Both the position numbers and the translations under genes were made by a program. Shown here one piece after another: positions 59,313-64,000 of a DNA stretch of 64,000 bases. The notes beneath the pieces are model-generated. The model was not told where the DNA came from and made no database searches. It saw nothing but the letters and a program-made list of their open reading frames with translations. The DNA comes from Microbacteriaceae bacterium. GTDB taxonomy: Bacteria > Actinomycetota > Actinomycetes > Actinomycetales > Microbacteriaceae. Each line of letters starts with the position of its first letter. Position 1 is the stretch's first letter. Where the stretch lies: contig SCRE01000008.1 of NCBI GenBank assembly GCA_004297935.1, positions 1 through 64,000 on the forward strand. Direction: 5' to 3'.

Positions 59313-59351
59313 GGGTGAAAGCCTACGGTATTCTGGGAGTCGTTGTTGTGC

Positions 59352-59434
59352 GCCGGTGTGGCGGAATGGCAGACGCGGAGCACTCAAAATGCTTTGTTCG
59401 AAAGGACGTGTGGGTTCGAGTCCCACCACCGGCA
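59352..59434 (+). tRNA. tRNA-Leu (CAA)
   Basis: 83 nt with acceptor stem GCCGGTG (59352-59358) pairing with CACCGGC (59427-59433) and discriminator A. The anticodon stem-loop is GAGCA-CTCAAAA-TGCTT, giving anticodon CAA at 59385-59387. A long variable arm (GTTCGAAAGGAC) marks the class II Leu type. The T-loop is GGGTTCGAGTCCC. CCA is not encoded. Confidence 0.95.
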
Positions 59435-59609
59435 CGACGAATCCCGACAGTTCGTGCGGTGTTCGAAGGAGATAGTCGAGTTCGAAGGACCGATCTGCTC
59501 GGAATCGCCGTTACAGGCGACGATGTCCTTCAAACCGCCTGTGCGCTTTCCTACGCCGGGCCATGGGACAGCCCGGGACTACGGCACACCGCGGCCTGAA
59601 CCTCGTCGT

Positions 59610-60125
59610 TCAGGTGACCTTGCGCGCGGCTTTCGGTGGTCGCGGGAATGCCTCTCGCATCTGGTCCGAGCCGAGGAAATCGGCGACGCCGATCAGGATC
59701 AGGCTGAAGACGATCTGTTCGGTCACCATCCACACCGGGTACAGATTCGGGATCGCCGCCAGCACGAGGGTGATGATCGGGAAGATCTTGCTGAACAGTC
59801 TCAATCGGGCGTACGCCCAGTAGAAACCCTTGTGCGTGCGCCACAGGAAGTAGAACAGGGTCGCGGTGATGCCGAGCACGACGATCGAACGCATCCAGAC
59901 CGGCCACGACACGGCGGCACCCCCGACGACCGCGACAAGCGCGATGGCAACGGCGGCGACGCCGATGGCGAGCTCGAGGAGCAGCAACCAGGCGACCCAG
60001 GCGAGCGACCGGCGGATCGGTGAACGCCGTCGCCCCGCCTCCGGCACGACGTAGCCGGCGGCTGCACCACCGGCGAGCCTGTCCAGGACGGTGAAGAACG
60101 GTTCGAATCGATCGAGAAGTTTCAT
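59610..60125 (-). CDS. integral membrane protein of unknown function
   Basis: 171 residues with about four hydrophobic segments: SLAWVAWLLLLELAIGVAAVAIALVAVVG (one or two), RSIVVLGITATLFYFLW, IFPIITLVLAAIPNLYPVWM and VTEQIVFSLILIGVADFLG (in parts). No catalytic or binding motif is visible. The start region MKLLDRFEPFFTVLD and the RTHKGFYWAYARLRLFSK loop are cytoplasm-like and basic. I do not recognise the family. It stands alone downstream of the tRNA on the other strand; the 175 bp before its stop hold nothing clear except a repeated GTTCGAAGGA. Confidence 0.75.
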   Translation of the reverse strand: MKLLDRFEPFFTVLDRLAGGAAAGYVVPEAGRRRSPIRRSLAWVAWLLLLELAIGVAAVAIALVAVVGGAAVSWPVWMRSIVVLGITATLFYFLWRTHKGFYWAYARLRLFSKIFPIITLVLAAIPNLYPVWMVTEQIVFSLILIGVADFLGSDQMREAFPRPPKAARKVT

Positions 60126-60245
60126 GTCTCTCCGACGATATCTTCCTCCGGTTCAGCGCCCGTACTCGCCACACGGCGAACCGTGATGCATCACCGGACA
60201 TGCATCCCGACGCACGATTCTTCGCGATCGCTGTAGCCTGAAATC

Positions 60246-60629
60246 ATGTTCGGACGCCGTGGTCATCGCAAGCGCGGCGATGATGCATGCCCGCCGCACA
60301 CCCGGCGGGTACCGGCGGAACCGGCCGTCGGCATCGGTGCTCGGGTGTTCATCAAAGCGGATGCCGGCGGTCGCGACGCCTGGGATGGCGAACCGTCCGG
60401 GGTCATCATCGCACCCGGCGACAGCGAGTTGATCGCCTACCCCGGTCTCAACCTCGGTGGCAGCGCGCGCTGGCTGGTCGCCTTCGACGAGCTCGCCTAC
60501 ATGACGGATGGCCGCGGCCCGTTCGAACAGGCTTCCGTGCCGGGCTGGCAACTGGTCCTGGCCTCCATCGTGGACGAAGACAGCGCCGATACAGACAGCG
60601 TCGCCGAGCACGGCTCCGATGATTCCTGA
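60246..60629 (+). CDS. conserved hypothetical protein
   Basis: 127 residues with a basic start (MFGRRGHRKRGDDACPPHTRR) and an acidic end (SIVDEDSADTDSVAEHGSDDS). The middle (VGIGARVFIKADAGGRDAWDGEPSGVIIAPGD, then WLVAFDELAYMTDGRGPFEQASVPGWQL in parts) looks like a small beta-barrel, SH3-like domain. I do not recognise a named family. It precedes a small membrane-protein gene by 23 bp, so the two may be cotranscribed. Confidence 0.7.
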   Translation: MFGRRGHRKRGDDACPPHTRRVPAEPAVGIGARVFIKADAGGRDAWDGEPSGVIIAPGDSELIAYPGLNLGGSARWLVAFDELAYMTDGRGPFEQASVPGWQLVLASIVDEDSADTDSVAEHGSDDS

Positions 60630-60652
60630 CCGATCGGCACCGACGTCACAGC

Positions 60653-60910
60653 ATGGACCCGACCAAGCGGCTGTTGTTCTGGTTGCGGGTCCCCTACGCT
60701 GCCGACGTTGCACTCGTGCTCATCGGGGTCGGGTTGCTGCTTGCCGGTCGTGGCGTCGGCTGGTGGGTGCTGCTGCTCGCCTTCGTGCGCGCCGTGATCG
60801 GCACCATCGCCCTGTTCTGGCTCGCACCGAAGCTGATCGCCCGTCGCTGGCCGGATGAGGAGAACGCGTCGGGCGATGAGGAAGCTCCGGATGACGCGCA
60901 GGAGCGGTGA
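60653..60910 (+). CDS. small membrane protein
   Basis: 85 residues with two or three hydrophobic segments (YAADVALVLIGVGLLLAG, WWVLLLAFVRAVIGTIALFWLA) and an acidic C-terminus (DEENASGDEEAPDDAQER). No recognised domain. It is placed behind the 127-residue hypothetical gene and ends with its TGA abutting the stop of the convergent next gene (TGATCA). No function can be assigned. Confidence 0.7.
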   Translation: MDPTKRLLFWLRVPYAADVALVLIGVGLLLAGRGVGWWVLLLAFVRAVIGTIALFWLAPKLIARRWPDEENASGDEEAPDDAQER

Positions 60911-61210
60911 TCAGTCATCGACCACAACGACGTGCTGCAGCCGCCAGGCATCGGGCACCAGCGCCTTCAGTGCGGCCAACGCTTCGCCATACGTTGCACC
61001 GGCTGCTTCGAGATCCCGTGCGTTCCGGCTCCGCGCCGTCGCCGAGAGGGTGACCGGTTCCCCGGGTTTCGCGGAGAGGGTCATGACATCGGTGAGCTCG
61101 AACTCGGCCGGCACGGAGGCGACGGCGACCGGTCGCGCCAGGGATGCTGTCAATCCCGAACCCTCGTGCGAGAGAGAGCTCAGAGACCGGATCGTGCCGC
61201 GTAACTTCAC
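60911..61210 (-). CDS. conserved hypothetical protein
   Basis: 99 residues, no membrane segment. The segment FELTDVMTLSAKPGEPVTLSATARSRNARDLEAAGATYGEALAALKALVPDAW (seen in parts) gives a beta-hairpin followed by a helical region with A/L heptad character and VPDAWRLQHVVVVDD at the end. I do not recognise the family. It is convergent with the small membrane protein gene, and the two stops meet with no spacer. Start ATG 61210. Confidence 0.65.
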   Translation of the reverse strand: MKLRGTIRSLSSLSHEGSGLTASLARPVAVASVPAEFELTDVMTLSAKPGEPVTLSATARSRNARDLEAAGATYGEALAALKALVPDAWRLQHVVVVDD

Positions 61211-61327
61211 CGTTCCAGCTTACGAGGAGTCGAGGGGGCAATCACGTCACCGCTCGTCGCGCGTCGCAACGTCGCGCGTGGCGACGACGCACATCGGGTC
61301 ACGCCGGCCTGGAGTAGCGTGATCAGC

Positions 61328-62101
61328 ATGTTTTCCAGCTACGTGGCCATCGGTGACAGCTTCACGGAGGGCGTCGGCGATGAGCTGGCGGACGGCCGTG
61401 TTCGTGGCTGGGCCGACTTCGTGGCACTGGGGCTGGCCGCAGCGGCAACGCATCCGGTCAGGTATGCGAACCTCGCCATCCGCGGTCGCAAGCTCGGCCC
61501 GCTGATCACCGAGCAGTTGCAGCCGGCGATCGCCATGAACCCCGAGCTGCTGAGCATCAACGGCGGCGGCAATGACATCATGCGCCCTCGGGTGTCGATC
61601 GAGAGGATCGCCGGCGAGCTCGACGATGCGGTCACTGCCGCTGTGCAGGCCGGCATCCATGTCTTGCTGCTCAGCGGGGCCAACCCGTCCGACCATCTGC
61701 CGCTTGGGTCGCTCGTGCGCAGGCGAGGCGAACGACTCGCCGTCGCCGTACGCGCCCACCATCCGCGTGATTCCGTGACGTTCGTCGACAACTGGGCGGA
61801 TGCCGGACTTGAGGATATCCGTTACTGGTCGGCGGACAAACTCCACCTGAACGCTCTCGGACACGCGCGCGTGGCGAGCAATGTGTTGACGACGCTCGGT
61901 GTCCCGGTCCCGGCCGAGTGGGGTGTGGCCGAGGTAGCCGCGGCATCCGCGGGTGAGAAGTCGCGCAACTCCGCCGCGTACTACCGGCAATACGTTCTGC
62001 CGTGGATCGGACGGCGGCTGACCCGCAGGTCGAGCGGCGACGGAAGAAGCGCCAAGATCCCGTCGCTGCAGCCGGTAGACCCGAACGCAACTGTGTTCTA
62101 G
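61328..62101 (+). CDS. SGNH/GDSL-type hydrolase
   Basis: About 257 residues. The SGNH blocks are visible: YVAIGDSFTEGVGDEL (block I, catalytic Ser), NLAIRGRKL (block II region with Gly replaced in part), SINGGGNDIMRP (block III, Asn) and WSADKLHLNALGHARV (block V, Asp and His). No signal peptide is seen, so it is likely cytoplasmic. Family members are esterases or acylhydrolases; the substrate is unknown. ATG 61328 gives MFSSYVAIGDS; a GTG at 61319 is closer to the GGAG at 61311-61314. Confidence 0.88.
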   Translation: MFSSYVAIGDSFTEGVGDELADGRVRGWADFVALGLAAAATHPVRYANLAIRGRKLGPLITEQLQPAIAMNPELLSINGGGNDIMRPRVSIERIAGELDDAVTAAVQAGIHVLLLSGANPSDHLPLGSLVRRRGERLAVAVRAHHPRDSVTFVDNWADAGLEDIRYWSADKLHLNALGHARVASNVLTTLGVPVPAEWGVAEVAAASAGEKSRNSAAYYRQYVLPWIGRRLTRRSSGDGRSAKIPSLQPVDPNATVF

Positions 62102-62156
62102 CATCCCCGCTGCCGCCGCCGCACCGCTCATGCGACACTGGGAGGCGGAGGCCACC

Positions 62157-62801
62157 ATGATCTTCAGCGACCGTGTCGACGCCGGTCGACAGTTGGCAGA
62201 ACGGATGTCGCATCTCGCCGACAATGACGCGATCGTGCTCGGACTGCCTCGCGGCGGGGTGCCGGTCGGGTATGAGGTTGCGATCGCCCTCGGGTTGCCA
62301 TTGGATGTGATCGTGGTGCGCAAACTCGGCGTACCGTGGCATGAGGAACTGGCGATGGGGGCGATCGCACAAGGCGTTCGCGTTCTGGACGACGACACGG
62401 TGACGTCGCTGCAGCTCAGCCGCGACGACATCGATGAAGTCGAACAGCGCGAACAGGCGGAACTTGCCAGAAGAGCGCGTCGGTTCCGTGGGCGCAGCGG
62501 CCCCTTGCAGCTGAACGGCCGTACCGCGATCATCGTCGACGATGGCGTGGCCACCGGCGCAACGGCGCGCGCCGCGTGCCAGGTGGCGCGCGCTGCCGGT
62601 GCTGCGCACGTCGTGCTGGCGGTACCCGTGGCTCCACCGGACTGGAATCCGCCACGGGGCACCGTCGCAGACGAGTTCATCTGTGTCGCCCGACCCTCGC
62701 CCTTCTTCGCGATCGGACAGTGGTACGAGGATTTCCGCCAGACGACCGATCGGACGGTGCTGGAATTGCTGGCGCGCTCGGCGGATCGCTTCAGGCCGTA
62801 G
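62157..62801 (+). CDS. phosphoribosyltransferase-domain protein
   Basis: 214 residues. The PRPP-binding motif TAIIVDDGVATGATARAAC is near residue 123; the N-terminal part (MIFSDRVDAGRQLAERM, VLGLPRGGVPVGYEVAIALGLPLDVIVVRKLG in parts) is shared with the predicted phosphoribosyltransferases that are often fused or linked to dienelactone hydrolases. Substrate unknown; the long insertion rich in E/R (DEVEQREQAELARRARRFRGR) is characteristic of this branch. GGAGG precedes ATG 62157. It is followed 9 bp later by an EamA exporter gene. Confidence 0.88.
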   Translation: MIFSDRVDAGRQLAERMSHLADNDAIVLGLPRGGVPVGYEVAIALGLPLDVIVVRKLGVPWHEELAMGAIAQGVRVLDDDTVTSLQLSRDDIDEVEQREQAELARRARRFRGRSGPLQLNGRTAIIVDDGVATGATARAACQVARAAGAAHVVLAVPVAPPDWNPPRGTVADEFICVARPSPFFAIGQWYEDFRQTTDRTVLELLARSADRFRP

Positions 62802-62810
62802 GCTCGGTTG

Positions 62811-63698
62811 GTGACGCACAGACCAGACCGACGCAGATCGCTCATCGGTGCGGGCACCCAGTTGGGCACCGAGGTCAGCATCAACCTCGGATCGGCGATT
62901 GCGGGCCTTTTGATTCCGATCGTCGGCGCGGTCGTCATCGTGACCGTTCGCCAGCTCGTCACCGTCGCGGCGATCACGCCGTTCTATCGGCCGCAGGCGC
63001 GCCGGCTGACCTGGCGGCGCCTGTGGCCCGCGATCGCGCTCGGTGTGGTGTTGGCCGTCATGAATCTCGCGTTCTACGAGTCCGTCGGCAGACTCGGCCT
63101 CGGGCTGGCCGCGACCATCGAATTCCTCGGGCCGTTCACGCTCGCGCTGCTCGGCTCGCGCCGGCTGATCGACCTGGCATGTGCGGTTGCCGCGGCCGGC
63201 GGCATCCTGCTGCTGACGGATGCCGCCGGCCCGCTCGACCCGTTCGGCGTTGTGCTTGCCCTGACGGCGGCGGCCGCCTGGGCCGCATACATCCTGCTGA
63301 CGCGGCGCGTCGCCAATCAGCTGCCCGGACTCGAGGGTCTGACGGTGGCGAGCATCGTCGCATCCGTGATCCTCGTTCCGGCCGCGCTGTTCGTGGTCGA
63401 CTACGCGGCGATCGACTGGGGAGTGCTCGGGTTGTTGCTGGCGGCCGGTGTCCTGTCCTCAGCGCTGCCGTACTCCCTCGACACGTTCATCCTGCGTAGA
63501 ATTCCGGCACGGCTGTACGCGATCATCACCAGTGTCGGGCCGGTCATCGCGGCCGGGTTCGGCTGGCTCCTGTTGAGGGAGTCGTTCGCGCTGCAGCAGC
63601 AGTTCGGCATCGTCGTCGTGTGCGCGGCGGCCGCCGTCGCCGTCGCCACGCAGCGCGAACGCCGGCGGTCGGAGCTCGAAAAGACGGCAGAGGCCTAG
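62811..63698 (+). CDS. EamA/RhtA-family inner-membrane exporter
   Basis: 295 residues with ten predicted membrane segments in two EamA repeats. LGVVLAVMNLAFYESVGRLGLGLAATIEFLGPF (in parts) and GVLSSALPYSLDTFILRRIPARLYAIITSVGPV match the RhtA (threonine/homoserine exporter) branch. The substrate is probably an amino acid or related metabolite and is not fixed by sequence. GTG 62811 (VTHRPDRRRS) is chosen over the adjacent TTG 62808. It lies 9 bp behind the phosphoribosyltransferase gene. Confidence 0.88.
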   Translation: MTHRPDRRRSLIGAGTQLGTEVSINLGSAIAGLLIPIVGAVVIVTVRQLVTVAAITPFYRPQARRLTWRRLWPAIALGVVLAVMNLAFYESVGRLGLGLAATIEFLGPFTLALLGSRRLIDLACAVAAAGGILLLTDAAGPLDPFGVVLALTAAAAWAAYILLTRRVANQLPGLEGLTVASIVASVILVPAALFVVDYAAIDWGVLGLLLAAGVLSSALPYSLDTFILRRIPARLYAIITSVGPVIAAGFGWLLLRESFALQQQFGIVVVCAAAAVAVATQRERRRSELEKTAEA

Positions 63699-63710
63699 CC
63701 GGTCGCCAGG

Positions 63711-63743
63711 CTGTCACCGGCCTGTCATCGGCCTGTCACGACG
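63711..63743. repeat. 11 bp tandem repeat between EamA and pyk
   Basis: CTGTCACCGGC, CTGTCATCGGC and CTGTCACGACG (three copies, the last degenerate) lie in the 60 bp gap between convergent gene ends. No hairpin is formed. Confidence 0.45.
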
Positions 63744-63758
63744 TGCGAGCGCGTCGGC

Positions 63759-64000
63759 CTACGGAATCGCCGCGTACGCGGGAGCCGCGTTGTTGTGCAC
63801 GTCGCCGAGCACGTGAACGCGCACGTCATTGGTCGAGCCGGAGATTCCGGGAGGGGAACCGGAGATGACGACGACCTTGTCGCCGACCTCCGCCAGCTTC
63901 TCGCCGAGCAGGATGTCGTCCACCTGACCGAACATCTGGTCGGTGTGCGTGACCCGGTCGACCAGGAACGTCTGGATGCCCCAGGTCAACGCCAAGCGGC
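63759..64000 (-). CDS. pyk: pyruvate kinase, C-terminal end (partial)
   Basis: The last 79 codons are in the window and the gene runs beyond base 64000. LTWGIQTFLVDRVTHTDQMFGQVDDILLGEKLAEVGDKVVVISGSPPGISGSTNDVRVH (seen in parts) is the pyruvate kinase C-terminal domain with the GSPPGISGSTN allosteric-site loop. The stop is at 63759-63761. It makes pyruvate and ATP from PEP. It is convergent with the EamA exporter gene. Confidence 0.9.
   Translation of the reverse strand, partial: RLALTWGIQTFLVDRVTHTDQMFGQVDDILLGEKLAEVGDKVVVISGSPPGISGSTNDVRVHVLGDVHNNAAPAYAAIP

Overview
The window is high-GC DNA from an actinobacterium, most likely a member of the Microbacteriaceae (Leifsonia/Microbacterium-like). 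This rests on RbpA, WhiA, OpcA, an actinobacterial glgA/glgC pair, a DUF3099 protein, a PdtaR-type ANTAR regulator and the recognisable actinobacterial order of the heme-A, SUF, pentose-phosphate and uvr/glycolysis blocks. Nearly all of it is chromosomal core. I see no integrase, transposase, phage gene, CRISPR array or plasmid function.

Layout. 1-3.7 kb: the tail of a flavoprotein, an NTF2-like protein, a VIT1/CCC1 metal transporter, and an Lrp/AsnC regulator divergent from a PLP-dependent sulfur amino acid enzyme across a long inverted repeat. 3.7-14 kb: SF2 helicase, DD-carboxypeptidase, TrmH-type methyltransferase, sirtuin, histidine phosphatase, glycosyltransferase/hydrolase pair, trehalose synthase and a DEDDh exonuclease. 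14-21.4 kb: zinc-independent L31, an orphan ABC ATPase, divergent glgA/glgC, serB, a fabG-like reductase, DUF3099 plus a tiny Cys/His protein, and ABC-F. 21.5-27.8 kb: sufB-sufD-Rieske-sufC-sufT on the minus strand, then ctaA and ctaB. 28-36.2 kb: tkt-tal-pgi-zwf-opcA-pgl on the plus strand. 36.3-50.7 kb: a minus-strand block of rbpA, secG, tpiA, pgk, gap, sodA, whiA, rapZ, uvrC, uvrA, uvrB and coaE. 50.7-59.4 kb: rpsA, a baeRF-like protein, a DUF885 protein, polA, a thioesterase, the ANTAR regulator and tRNA-Leu(CAA). 59.6-64 kb: small membrane or unknown proteins, an SGNH hydrolase, a phosphoribosyltransferase, an EamA exporter and the 3' end of pyk.

How the genes work together. tkt/tal/pgi/zwf/opcA/pgl and gap/pgk/tpiA/pyk cover most of the pentose phosphate pathway and lower glycolysis. 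glgC, glgA and treS link hexose phosphates to glycogen, maltose and trehalose. suf genes supply Fe-S clusters, and ctaA/ctaB make heme A for the terminal oxidase. uvrABC with polA are nucleotide excision repair and gap filling. Many neighbours overlap by 4 bp (ATGA or GTGA), which suggests translational coupling: trmH-like/dacA-like, hydrolase/glycosyltransferase, DUF3099/small protein, sufD/Rieske, tal/pgi, zwf/opcA.

I did not find a clear new multi-gene system. The unusual signals are short sequence architectures at gene junctions: the 18+18 bp inverted repeat between the Lrp regulator and its neighbour; an 18 bp palindrome with a 17 bp tandem duplication in the treS leader; an 11-codon mini-ORF plus 15 bp repeats between glgC and serB; three 15 bp repeats forming an SGTAQ tail on transaldolase at the pgi start; and an 8 bp repeat making three nested 3-codon ORFs before uvrC. 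A baeRF-like protein divergent from rpsA is the most interesting poorly characterised gene.
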